Assembly: GCA_002409145.1 (NCBI GenBank)
Contig: DHUL01000031.1
Coordinates: 3,453-14,816, forward strand
Direction of reading: 5' to 3'
DNA: 11,364 nt
From: Bacteroidales bacterium UBA5235
Lineage (GTDB): Bacteria; Bacteroidota; Bacteroidia; Bacteroidales; VadinHA17
The stretch's first letter is position 1. Each line of letters begins with the position of its first letter. The notes below the pieces were generated by a model that saw nothing but the letters and a program-made list of their open reading frames with translations, did not search any database and was not told the origin of the DNA. The position numbers and the translations under genes are program-made. Positions 1 to 7,086 of this stretch are shown one piece after another.

Positions 1-638
1 TCTATCAGCGGCATACCCAGACGGTCAGTCTTGTATATCCGTTTGTGTCCTATATCTGAAACCTCGCGGCACGAGTCCTCCTCCAGGCTGAGCTGGATGA
101 GCCTTACCTTCTTGTTTTTCAGCTGAAGCTCTCCCTCCACGCTGATAATGGCCGACCGCTGGAATCCGGTGGGTATGCTTCCGTCAAGGTATTGCTTCCT
201 GGTGATATGCACCTCTCCGACGATATTCATTCTTGCAGCCATCGCAATGCTGATGGCTATCTCAAGAGCTTCCCTGTCAACGGCGAAGGGAGGGGTATCA
301 TCAACCTCATAGGTGCATGCCGTTTCATTGTTAATGCGGTAGGTGATCTCCTTCCTGGTTCTGAACTCCATGAGCGCAGTGCCGTCATAGACCCCCATCT
401 CACTGAGAGTTGGCCTCATATGACGAATCACCTCCGCGTCAAAATCATTGTCATCATGGTAAATACCGGCCGGACAACGGCAAAAGAGCTTGCTCTTCGT
501 CCTCAGTTGCTGATGCACCTCGAGGCCCGATTTGAAGCCGATCCGCTTATAATCATTAAGCGTTGCCTCCTTACGGGTGACATACCCGATCTCCTTCCTC
601 GTTTCTTCGTAGTTTCTCCGCGGATCAATTATTGACAT
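1..638 (-). CDS. gatE: Glu-tRNA(Gln) amidotransferase subunit E (GatE-like), 5' part only
   Basis: The first 212 codons are visible; the gene runs off the left edge, and the family is about 620 residues long. In archaea GatE binds misacylated Glu-tRNA(Gln) and, with the asparaginase-like subunit GatD, amidates it to Gln-tRNA(Gln) in the cytoplasm. Visible motifs are SGLEVHQQL (37-45), LFCRCP (51-56), RPTLSEMG (75-82), DDTPPF (113-118), RKQYLDGSIPTGFQRS (147-162) and LEEDS (185-189). Bacterial GatB carries a CPVC zinc motif after its LFC-type segment. Here that place holds the RPTLSEMG block typical of GatE, so I call GatE rather than GatB. About 35 residues precede the usual start of the catalytic core. 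The ATG at 638 is chosen because the next upstream in-frame ATG (650) meets a stop two codons later. No clear Shine-Dalgarno or -7 box was found. Family assignment is confident from motif recall; function in this organism is inferred. Confidence 0.82.
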   Translation of the reverse strand, partial: MSIIDPRRNYEETRKEIGYVTRKEATLNDYKRIGFKSGLEVHQQLRTKSKLFCRCPAGIYHDDNDFDAEVIRHMRPTLSEMGVYDGTALMEFRTRKEITYRINNETACTYEVDDTPPFAVDREALEIAISIAMAARMNIVGEVHITRKQYLDGSIPTGFQRSAIISVEGELQLKNKKVRLIQLSLEEDSCREVSDIGHKRIYKTDRLGMPLI

Positions 639-744
639 ACCTTATGACATTGCCACTGCAATTTACGCACAAGTGCGGAAAATCGGAAGTGCCCATTTAA
701 AGAAAGTCTGCGTAACTTTCAGCTCTGACATCATTCACTGCCGG

Positions 745-758
745 ATAATTATAATTAT
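745..758. repeat. 14-bp perfect AT-only palindrome upstream of gatE
   Basis: The sequence ATAATTATAATTAT reads the same on both strands. It lies in the 229-bp gap (639-867) between the end of the permease gene and the start of gatE, about 107 bp upstream of the gatE start. It could be an operator or part of a promoter, but AT-only palindromes arise easily by chance. The remainder of this gap is AT-rich and shows no ORF, no RNA gene and no TAnnTTTG box in the gatE direction. Confidence 0.25.
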
Positions 759-832
759 GTCGAAATCAAAGGAAGGAGATTTATAAAATAAACCCTGCGG
801 GAAAAAATTGGCATTTGCGTTAAAATGGGACC

Positions 833-851
833 TGCTTAAAAATATTAAGCA
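833..851 (-). terminator. Weak AT-rich hairpin after the ABC permease gene
   Basis: A 7-bp stem (TGCTTAA with TTAAGCA) encloses a 5-nt loop, 16 nt past the permease stop codon. The stem has only two G-C pairs and no T-run follows it directly on the minus strand. It may be a weak terminator or an mRNA 3'-end structure. It could also be chance. Confidence 0.25.
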
Positions 852-867
852 AGCATTGACTTGATTA

Positions 868-2112
868 TCAGTCGTATCGAATTGCTTTGACAGGTGTTAT
901 GCGCGCAATAAGCTGAGAAGGTATAAGAAGCATCAGGATGATGGCAAGCATCGTCCCGATATTAAGCAGGATGATATGAACGGGATCAAGATTGATGGGA
1001 ACGCTCCTGAGGTAATAGGAAGAGGGGTCAAGGGAAATCATTTCTGTCTTAAGTTGCAGCAACGCCAGCCCGATCCCTATTATGTTGCCCCAGAGAAGCC
1101 CTTTGGCCGTCAGCCAGGCAGCCTGGTAAAGAAAAACGTTTCGGATAACCTTGTTGCCAGCGCCAAGAGCCTTCAGAACACCAATCATGTTAGTCTTCTC
1201 AAGGATCAGAATGAGCAACCCGGAAATCATATTAAACCCGGCCACAAGGATCATAAGCACAAGGATGATGATCACATTGGTGTCCTGGAATCCCAGCCAG
1301 TCAAATATCTGCGGGTATCGCCCCCTGATATTGGTCACCTTGAGCTGCTCTTCTTCTTCAGTAACCCTGTAGCCTATGGCATCACGGACCACATCAGTCA
1401 TGTAATCAAGCTCGTCGAAGTCATTTATGTAAATTTCGAAACCGCTGACCTGGTCATCGTTCCAGCCGTTCAGACTCCTGATGTGGTTGATGTCGCAGAA
1501 AAGGTAGGTCTTGTCAAACTCCTCGAGGCTGGTCTCATAAATGCCAAGAATGGTGAACTTGCGCATACGGGGAGGGTCCTGAACGAAAAACATCGAGAAC
1601 GAGTCTCCCAGCTTCAGATCCAGCATGTCAGCCACCTTCTTCGAGATGACCACATCATTGCTACGTGCCGTGTCACTGAGTTTTAACGTCTCCCCCTCAA
1701 CCATGTTAGACCTGAAGAAACTCCAGTCATAATCACTGCCAATGCCCTTGAGAACAACTCCCTGAATGTTTTCGTCAGTCTTAATGATCCCCGCCTTGGT
1801 GGCGAAGACCTGCACATTCTTGATTCCCTGATGCTCCCGGATTTTGGAGACGAAAGGCTGTTTTGAACTGACCGGTACGGTCTCGTATGACAGGTTGGCG
1901 TCAAAATTAACAACCTGGATATGCGCCCCGAAGCCCGCCACCTTGTCACGTATCTGCTGTTTGAAACCCGTGAGGATTGATACCGCAATGATCATCACGG
2001 CAAGTCCCAGGGCAATGCCTATGATGGCAATGACGTTAATGGGTCGTGAAAAGGCAGTGCCCCGGTTGCGGTCCTTTATCAGGCGACTGGCTATGAAGGT
2101 TCCGATTGACAT
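868..2112 (-). CDS. ABC transporter permease, LolC/LolE / FtsX-like family
   Basis: This 414-residue inner-membrane protein has the LolC/E and MacB-type layout. One membrane helix lies near the N-terminus (about 26-48), followed by a large periplasmic domain (about 50-278) and three C-terminal helices (about 280-304, 327-352, 378-400). The cytoplasmic loop EKTNMIGVLKALGA (305-318) is the family segment that contacts the ATPase. The protein ends PVKAIRYD, a usual end for this family. In LolCDE such subunits extract lipoproteins from the inner membrane for transfer to LolA; other relatives move efflux substrates or control cell-wall hydrolases. No ATPase gene is present in the window, so it must pair with one encoded elsewhere. 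ATG 2112 is the start because the next Met (residue 40) lies inside helix 1. It is divergent from namZ across 77 bp. The family is sure; the exact substrate is not. Confidence 0.88.
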   Translation of the reverse strand: MSIGTFIASRLIKDRNRGTAFSRPINVIAIIGIALGLAVMIIAVSILTGFKQQIRDKVAGFGAHIQVVNFDANLSYETVPVSSKQPFVSKIREHQGIKNVQVFATKAGIIKTDENIQGVVLKGIGSDYDWSFFRSNMVEGETLKLSDTARSNDVVISKKVADMLDLKLGDSFSMFFVQDPPRMRKFTILGIYETSLEEFDKTYLFCDINHIRSLNGWNDDQVSGFEIYINDFDELDYMTDVVRDAIGYRVTEEEEQLKVTNIRGRYPQIFDWLGFQDTNVIIILVLMILVAGFNMISGLLILILEKTNMIGVLKALGAGNKVIRNVFLYQAAWLTAKGLLWGNIIGIGLALLQLKTEMISLDPSSYYLRSVPINLDPVHIILLNIGTMLAIILMLLIPSQLIARITPVKAIRYD

Positions 2113-2117
2113 TGTGA

Positions 2118-2125
2118 CAAAATTA
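2118..2125 (-). promoter_or_regulatory. Candidate -7 box for the ABC permease gene (TAnnTTTG)
   Basis: On the minus strand the sequence TAATTTTG is a full match to the Bacteroidetes -7 consensus TAnnTTTG. Five bases separate it from the ATG at 2112, so transcription would begin almost at the start codon. I could not find a TTTG-like -33 box at the usual 19-21 nt spacing, which lowers confidence. Confidence 0.35.
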
Positions 2126-2164
2126 AGAATTAAGCGCGAAGAATCCGTTAGTTGCCTCTTTTCT

Positions 2165-2172
2165 TATCTTTA
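2165..2172 (+). promoter_or_regulatory. Weak -7-like box upstream of namZ
   Basis: TATCTTTA matches TAnnTTTG at all fixed positions except the last base. It lies 17 nt before the namZ ATG in the divergent intergenic region. No -33 partner is seen at the expected distance, so this is only a candidate. Confidence 0.2.
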
Positions 2173-2189
2173 CGGGAAACCTGATTGAG

Positions 2190-3365
2190 ATGAAGAAATT
2201 TGTCACCCCGTTGATCCTTGCAACTGTGATCATTGCGGCCTGCTCGGCCGGAAAGAAAAACACAACCCTGATGACAGGAGCGGAAAGAACCGATGAGTAT
2301 ATGCCTCTGCTCAAAGGGAAGAAAGTTGCAGTGGTGGCAAACCAGACCGCTATGGTTGGAAAGACTCATCTTGTTGATAAACTGATCTCTGCAGGCACCG
2401 ACGTCCGGTTGATATTTGCACCGGAACATGGTTTCAGGGATCTGGCCGATGCCGGTGCGGTGATCACGTCCGGAACTGACCCGGTGACAGGCATCGAGGT
2501 CATAAGCCTCTATTCCTCAAGAAAGAAGCCAACTCCGGAAGATCTTGCTGATATAGATGTTGTCGTCTTTGACATCCAGGATGTGGGGACCAGGTTTTAC
2601 ACATACCTGACTACCATGAGTTATGTGATGGAGGCATGCGCCGAAAACGGAAAACAGTTCATCGTCCTTGACCGCCCGAATCCGAACGGATATTATGTTG
2701 ACGGCCCGATTCTTGACACAGCCGGTTACAGGTCGTTTGTGGGGATCCATCCGATTCCCGTGGTTCACGGTATGACCTTCGGTGAGTATGCCGGAATGGT
2801 GAACGGCGAGGGGTGGCTTGCCGGTGGCGCCAGGTGCAGTCTGAAGGTAATTCCCTGCGCCGGCTACACTCATGCCACGATGTACCAGCTGCCGGTGATT
2901 CCGTCACCCAACCTGCCGAACATGAACTCCATATATCTGTACCCCTCGCTGTGTTTCTCGGAGGGCACAGTGCTCTCATGCGGAAGAGGAACCGGATTTG
3001 CGTTCCAGGTGCTGGGAGCGCCGGGGATACCATATACCGGGTTCAGCTTCACCCCACAGCCCTCCTTCGGATCATCAAATCCAAAGCACAACGGAGTCAC
3101 CTGCTTCGGCATTGACCTGCGCAATGCGACGGCAGACGGTCTGGTGCCGAAACCGGAGATAAACCTGAACTGGATCATTGACATGTACAGAACATTCCCT
3201 GACAAGGAGAACTTCTTCAATGGTTATTTTGACACCCTGGCGGGGAGCAGCACACTTCGCGAACAGATCATCAGCGGCATGGACGCTGAAGAAATAAGGA
3301 CATCATGGAAAGACGGGCTTGACAGGTTCAAAGCCACCCGGGAAAAATACCTCCTGTACGATTGA
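2190..3365 (+). CDS. namZ: Exo-beta-N-acetylmuramidase NamZ-type lipoprotein (DUF1343, GH171)
   Basis: This 391-residue exported protein belongs to the DUF1343 family. Characterised members remove N-acetylmuramic acid from the non-reducing ends of peptidoglycan fragments, feeding cell-wall recycling. Residues 1-17 form a lipoprotein signal peptide, with lipobox VIIAAC and Cys18 as the lipidation site. A Rossmann-like N-terminal domain begins at about 43 (KGKKVAVVANQTA). The conserved APEHGFR segment (77-83) supplies Glu79 and His80, matching the family's conserved acidic site. Other family blocks are VVFDIQDVGTRFYTY (125-139), LDRPNPNG (160-167), PVVHGMTFGEYAGM (190-203) and the SEGTVLSCGRGTG stretch (257-269). 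Length is normal for the family, with no sign of damage. It is divergent from the ABC permease gene and converges with the lytic transglycosylase gene. The lipoprotein would sit in the periplasm or on an outer-membrane leaflet. The match is to the whole family; catalytic activity is inferred. Confidence 0.9.
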   Translation: MKKFVTPLILATVIIAACSAGKKNTTLMTGAERTDEYMPLLKGKKVAVVANQTAMVGKTHLVDKLISAGTDVRLIFAPEHGFRDLADAGAVITSGTDPVTGIEVISLYSSRKKPTPEDLADIDVVVFDIQDVGTRFYTYLTTMSYVMEACAENGKQFIVLDRPNPNGYYVDGPILDTAGYRSFVGIHPIPVVHGMTFGEYAGMVNGEGWLAGGARCSLKVIPCAGYTHATMYQLPVIPSPNLPNMNSIYLYPSLCFSEGTVLSCGRGTGFAFQVLGAPGIPYTGFSFTPQPSFGSSNPKHNGVTCFGIDLRNATADGLVPKPEINLNWIIDMYRTFPDKENFFNGYFDTLAGSSTLREQIISGMDAEEIRTSWKDGLDRFKATREKYLLYD

Positions 3366-3383
3366 TATCGTTACCCCCCTGAG

Positions 3384-3417
3384 CAATAGCAATTCGCATA
3401 TCGCAAATCGCAACTCT
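3384..3417. repeat. Degenerate heptanucleotide tandem repeat between convergent genes
   Basis: In phase, the units CAATTCG, CATATCG and CAAATCG (3390-3410) are followed by a diverged CAACTCT (3411-3417) and preceded by a partial CAATAG (3384-3389). The array fills most of the 50-bp gap between the namZ and mltF stop codons, and its last unit overlaps the mltF stop. No stable terminator hairpin is visible in this gap. Confidence 0.4.
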
Positions 3418-4834
3418 ATTTGATATTCCGATAGTGCTCGTACCTCTTCAGGATATCTGCCACATATGCATTGACCTGTACACCCTGCTTCAGCCTGCCG
3501 TTTCTCACCACCGGATCATCATAGAACGCCGGATCAGCCTTCCGCTCCAGGAAGAGTGACACATTGTCGTCCCACCTGCCCGGATCGAGACCGTTCTTCT
3601 CGGCCAGCCTGATTGCATCAATAATATGACCATGACCGGCATTATAGCTGGCAAGAATGAACTTGACCCTTTCATCGGGATCGGTCACCCATTGGCTGAA
3701 GATGCTGTCAAGCATTCTGATATAACTGATACCTGCCTGGATATTGTTCTCAACTGACCTCGTCACATCATACCCGAAGTGCAGCCCTGTGGAAGGCATC
3801 ACCTGCATCAGCCCATATGCCCCACGGGGCGATGTGACCGACGGATTGAATTTCGATTCCTGGTAGATCAGCGCGGCAACAAGACGCCAGTCCCACCCTA
3901 TGGTGTCTGCGTAATTCTTGATAATGTCATCAAAAGGCGACACTTTGCCGTCAGAGTTTGTGGCGAAATATTCTGATCTGGCTATCGATGCCGGTCTTAT
4001 TCCGCTGAAGTACTTTCTCTCAAGCCTTGCATACTCTTGCGTGGTCTTGAAACCGGTGATCCAAATGTTAAGCTCATTGATCAGCGCATCAGTCCCGTCT
4101 TTTCTCAGGCTCCATGCGATATTGAGCGGGAAGCTCACCGGAGTTGACATGTCAAGTCCGGGAAAGAGCGAACTGATAATGTTTGACATATAGTCATCAC
4201 ATATGGTGTAATCAATCTCTCCCCTGGCAACCTGGCGTGCAAGCTCCTCGGCATCATAAGGGACCTCAATAACACCTATATCCATACCTGACTCACGCTC
4301 AAGATTATAGAGACGTTGAGCATAAGAAGATCCCTTTTGTACGTAGATAGTCTTTCCCGCGAGATCAAGTTGGTTTCTGATCAGCTTTTCAGCGGCTGTC
4401 TTTTCCGTCATCCTTTCCCACCCGTTGGGTTTACGCTGCACCAGCACCTGGCCAGACTGAATCAGTGGCTCGGTAAATTGCATCATTTCCTTACGGTCTG
4501 CGCTGACACTGAGCCCGATGGCTACGAGATCAGCGGCACCTGACTGAAGGTACCCCAGGGCTTCATCTATATCATTGCTAGTAATTATCTCAAGTTCAAG
4601 TTCAAGATGATCTGCAAACTTTTTGAGTAATTCGAAATGAAAGCCCATCGGCTCTCCCTTATAGATGAAGTAGCTCGTCTGGTTTACATTCGTAACCGCC
4701 CTTATCTTGCCGTCGGCGAGTATTGCGCCAAGATCACGTGGCGGAACAGTCTTTGTGTAAACCTTTACGTTCTCCTTTTCACAGGAGAGGACTGACAAAA
4801 AAACAATAAACAAGAACGAAATAAACTTCCTCAA
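3416..4834 (-). CDS. mltF: Membrane-bound lytic transglycosylase, MltF type
   Basis: This 472-residue lipoprotein pairs a solute-binding-protein domain with a lytic transglycosylase domain, as in MltF. The signal peptide ends in the lipobox SVLSC with Cys18. The SBP_bac_3-like domain spans about 41-280 (GKIRAVTNVN near the start, DLVAIGLSVSADRK at 102-114). The SLT domain follows at about 300-470, with YQESKFNP holding the probable catalytic Glu326, then GAYGLMQVMPST (338-349) and SYNAGHGHI (396-404). The enzyme would cleave the MurNAc-GlcNAc bond to give 1,6-anhydroMurNAc ends at the outer membrane; in MltF relatives the SBP domain regulates activity. The start codon is TTG: an in-frame stop lies two codons upstream, and the first internal Met is residue 63, far past the signal peptide. 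It sits downstream of the porin gene but has its own candidate promoter, and it converges with namZ. Confidence 0.92.
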   Translation of the reverse strand: MRKFISFLFIVFLSVLSCEKENVKVYTKTVPPRDLGAILADGKIRAVTNVNQTSYFIYKGEPMGFHFELLKKFADHLELELEIITSNDIDEALGYLQSGAADLVAIGLSVSADRKEMMQFTEPLIQSGQVLVQRKPNGWERMTEKTAAEKLIRNQLDLAGKTIYVQKGSSYAQRLYNLERESGMDIGVIEVPYDAEELARQVARGEIDYTICDDYMSNIISSLFPGLDMSTPVSFPLNIAWSLRKDGTDALINELNIWITGFKTTQEYARLERKYFSGIRPASIARSEYFATNSDGKVSPFDDIIKNYADTIGWDWRLVAALIYQESKFNPSVTSPRGAYGLMQVMPSTGLHFGYDVTRSVENNIQAGISYIRMLDSIFSQWVTDPDERVKFILASYNAGHGHIIDAIRLAEKNGLDPGRWDDNVSLFLERKADPAFYDDPVVRNGRLKQGVQVNAYVADILKRYEHYRNIK

Positions 4835-4890
4835 TACCTAAACAATTAGTCCGACAATTCAACAATCTCTTATCGAAATTGTTTACTTCG

Positions 4891-4922
4891 CAAAGATAAT
4901 ATAATTATTTTAATCATAGAAA
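4891..4922 (-). promoter_or_regulatory. Candidate promoter of mltF (-33 TTTC, -7 TATCTTTG)
   Basis: The minus strand reads TTTC (4922-4919), 20 nt spacer, TATCTTTG (4898-4891). The -7 box matches TAnnTTTG fully and the -33 box matches TTTG at three of four bases, with spacing in the known 19-21 range. Transcription would begin near 4887, giving a leader of roughly 50 nt before the TTG start. The -33 box lies inside the last codons of the porin gene. Confidence 0.5.
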
Positions 4923-6952
4923 GTCCACGCCAGGCCGTATTTTATCATCCTGATATTCAGCGGATAACCGGGAACGAGGAAATATTCATAGCCGGTCAGG
5001 CCTGAATTCACGTGATCAGCCATAATGAAAATCCTGGTCCTTTTAATCTTCAGATTCAGGAAGGCGTTGACGAAAGGATAATTGCCGGTTTGTTCGGCAT
5101 TCTGACTAAAATATCTGCCTGTCGAAGGCATGTAACTCATTGTATTATACGGAGTATAGATCATTGCTTCGGCTCCCATCTGGAAGCTTAGCTCACCGCC
5201 GGTTGATTTGAACCTGAAAACATGGTCGATGAAGAAGGCGCTTCGGGCTGTAACAAGCGGCAGATCAAGAACATCAGCGTTGGTGCTCTGCTGGAGTAGC
5301 AGGGTATTTTCCAGGTGTAGCTTCCAGAAGACAAATTCCTTCTTCGCGGTTAACGCAAGGATAGACAGCCCACCTTCATGCTGGTAAGGAACAGCGCCTG
5401 TTCCCATGCCTGTAAAGTTATCAACAATGGCATAGTTGAACTTCAGTCTGAGTTTGAGTTCCGGCCACTGCAATGATGAGCCTGCCATGAGCCTGAACTC
5501 ACGTTTAAGATCCAATTGCCAGGCTAAGTTGTTCGAGCCCCAGGAAGAGTACCAGAATGACGGGGTATAACTAGCAATGGTGCCGGTGGCGTCCCAGGTG
5601 ATCATACCACGCCGGCGTGTCTCAAACTCTTTGTATATGCGGCCATCAACGATGAAATCGCCCGCCCTGTACCCCTGGAACCAGAGATCACCCGAGGCTG
5701 TCCAGCCAAATTTGGTCCCTATATTGTTGAAAACTTTCCCTGTCAGGACGAGAGAACTCATGTTCCTCCTGACCGTATCGGGCCTTGTAAGGGTATCCCC
5801 GGGCATTATCTGGCCAAATGAGCGGAGTTCACTTCTTATCCCGGCTCCGGCTCCTATCCTGAAACGGTCGGTTCGCCCTGCCGCGAAATCAACACGCAGA
5901 GTGTTGGAGAGCATACGCTCCTGAAGTGAATCAGCAGTGAAGCTCCTGCTTATCATTATGGTGTCATAGAAGTCAGAGGCAGGAAATTCGTCAGCGTAAA
6001 GTCTTTTGCTCCATTCAAGTATGCTGATATGAGAGAAAGTAATCGGACCGCTTTTCACAACTTCGCCGGTTACGGTGTCACGCTTTCCGCCCGGTGCATA
6101 CCGCTGCACCAGCATCAGGTAGCGGTTCCTGAGGGTGCTTTTTGCGTTGTTGAGATCACTGAGTCTAAATGGCACACCCTCGGGCTCATACAGGCTGAGG
6201 TCATCCTCTGAAATCATGCCGCCGCTCTCCTCCGACTCATGGTTGTTTAAGCCTGCAGAGAAATAGGCATTATATGCATTGGAGTTGTATGATCCATGCA
6301 GCAGGAAGTTCTTGTCGATGGCCATCTGCAAGTTATACTGGCCGATGTTGTACACTATGTCATAGATAAGTCCGAAGTTGAGTCTCCTGTTGACATTCTG
6401 AGAGTGCCTGATCCTGAAGGTCTGCTCGGAAACACTCTTCGCCCCGCCGTTCGACCACTTCAGCTCGGTGAAAGGAACATGGGTATTTATGAAGAGTGTG
6501 TTTGAGGGAGTGAACATGAAAGGCAGGTAATAGGCATAGAGAAACCTGTCTGGCTTCCATTCACGGTCAAAGAAATTGATCTGGTACAGCGGGAGACCAT
6601 AGTTGCCGGTGTATGCATTGAAATCAGAATACTTGTCTGCCACCCTGTAACGGTGAAAGAGTGAGAAGGCGGTATCAAGCGGCACCGGTATCTCGGTGGT
6701 AAAGTCGGATGACAGGGTCCACTGACGGGAGCCGGTTGTGAAGGTGGTGTCAGGTCCCGTACCCAGGCTGTCAGGCCGGGTATCCGGGATGCCGGGCAAT
6801 ACCCTGAAGGGTGTCTCTCTTCCGACAGCACCACGCCGGACTGCAGGCACAGTGTCTCTCTGCACAGGGGGAATTGTGTCAGGGCCCTGCCCCGCCATCG
6901 TCAGCGGGAGGAAGAGAAGGAAAAAAGCGATATACAGCGGCACTTTGCGCAT
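4910..6952 (-). CDS. Putative outer-membrane porin (Bacteroidetes Porin_10-like)
   Basis: This large outer-membrane beta-barrel protein has 680 residues from the ATG at 6952. Upstream in frame, a TTG at 6961 would add three residues, but that codon lies inside the candidate -7 box, so ATG is preferred. The first 20 or so residues are a signal peptide (MRKVPLYIAFFLLFLPLTMA, likely cut after TMA). A Pro/Thr/Asp-rich segment follows to about residue 60. The rest is rich in alternating aromatic and polar strands, with NVNRRLNFGLIYD and related stretches typical of the Bacteroidetes 'putative porin' family. It ends AWTFYD, with an aromatic residue near the C-terminus as expected for BAM-assembled barrels. 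It presumably lets solutes cross the outer membrane; the substrate is unknown. It lies downstream of ftsZ behind a hairpin and has its own candidate promoter. Confidence 0.8.
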   Translation of the reverse strand: MRKVPLYIAFFLLFLPLTMAGQGPDTIPPVQRDTVPAVRRGAVGRETPFRVLPGIPDTRPDSLGTGPDTTFTTGSRQWTLSSDFTTEIPVPLDTAFSLFHRYRVADKYSDFNAYTGNYGLPLYQINFFDREWKPDRFLYAYYLPFMFTPSNTLFINTHVPFTELKWSNGGAKSVSEQTFRIRHSQNVNRRLNFGLIYDIVYNIGQYNLQMAIDKNFLLHGSYNSNAYNAYFSAGLNNHESEESGGMISEDDLSLYEPEGVPFRLSDLNNAKSTLRNRYLMLVQRYAPGGKRDTVTGEVVKSGPITFSHISILEWSKRLYADEFPASDFYDTIMISRSFTADSLQERMLSNTLRVDFAAGRTDRFRIGAGAGIRSELRSFGQIMPGDTLTRPDTVRRNMSSLVLTGKVFNNIGTKFGWTASGDLWFQGYRAGDFIVDGRIYKEFETRRRGMITWDATGTIASYTPSFWYSSWGSNNLAWQLDLKREFRLMAGSSLQWPELKLRLKFNYAIVDNFTGMGTGAVPYQHEGGLSILALTAKKEFVFWKLHLENTLLLQQSTNADVLDLPLVTARSAFFIDHVFRFKSTGGELSFQMGAEAMIYTPYNTMSYMPSTGRYFSQNAEQTGNYPFVNAFLNLKIKRTRIFIMADHVNSGLTGYEYFLVPGYPLNIRMIKYGLAWTFYD

Positions 6953-6958
6953 CACCGG

Positions 6959-6989
6959 CAAATTTAGTCAAATTGTGGAATAGGCAAGA
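6959..6989 (-). promoter_or_regulatory. Candidate promoter of the porin gene (-33 CTTG, -7 TAAATTTG)
   Basis: The minus strand reads CTTG (6989-6986), 19 nt spacer, TAAATTTG (6966-6959). The -7 box is a full match to TAnnTTTG and the -33 box keeps the TTG of TTTG. The ATG at 6952 begins seven bases past the box, so the predicted transcript would be leaderless or nearly so. Confidence 0.48.
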
Positions 6990-7021
6990 GGCAGTATCCG
7001 GGTAGCGGATCAGGAAATGTT

Positions 7022-7051
7022 GGGGCCGGACAGAAAACTCTGCCCGGCCCC
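7022..7051 (-). terminator. GC-rich hairpin downstream of ftsZ
   Basis: An 8-bp perfect stem (GGGGCCGG with CCGGCCCC) continues, after one mismatch, into CAG/CTG around a 6-nt loop. It starts 35 nt after the ftsZ stop codon. This is by far the strongest hairpin I noticed between genes here. On the minus strand it is followed by ACATTTCC, which is not a real T-run, so it could be a non-canonical terminator or an mRNA 3'-end protector. It separates the division cluster from the porin gene. Confidence 0.55.
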
Positions 7052-7086
7052 GGTGAACAACAACCATATAATGGCAAAAAACAAAA

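Noticed and set aside
192..635. A 147-codon open frame on the plus strand at the left edge.
   Set aside because: It lies wholly opposite the gatE reading frame, whose translation shows clear family motifs. The plus-strand product resembles nothing I know and is a shadow.
771..830. Shine-Dalgarno-like GGAAGGAGAT on the plus strand near 771, suggesting a small plus-strand gene.
   Set aside because: The next ATG is about 45 nt away and its frame stops after four codons, so there is no gene to serve.
976..1686. A 236-codon plus-strand open frame inside the ABC permease gene.
   Set aside because: The minus-strand product has the right membrane helices and family motifs over its whole length; the plus-strand frame is an antisense by-product.
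6952..6961. TTG at 6961 as the porin start codon, giving a longer protein.
   Set aside because: The ATG at 6952 gives a normal signal peptide, and the TTG overlaps the candidate -7 box.
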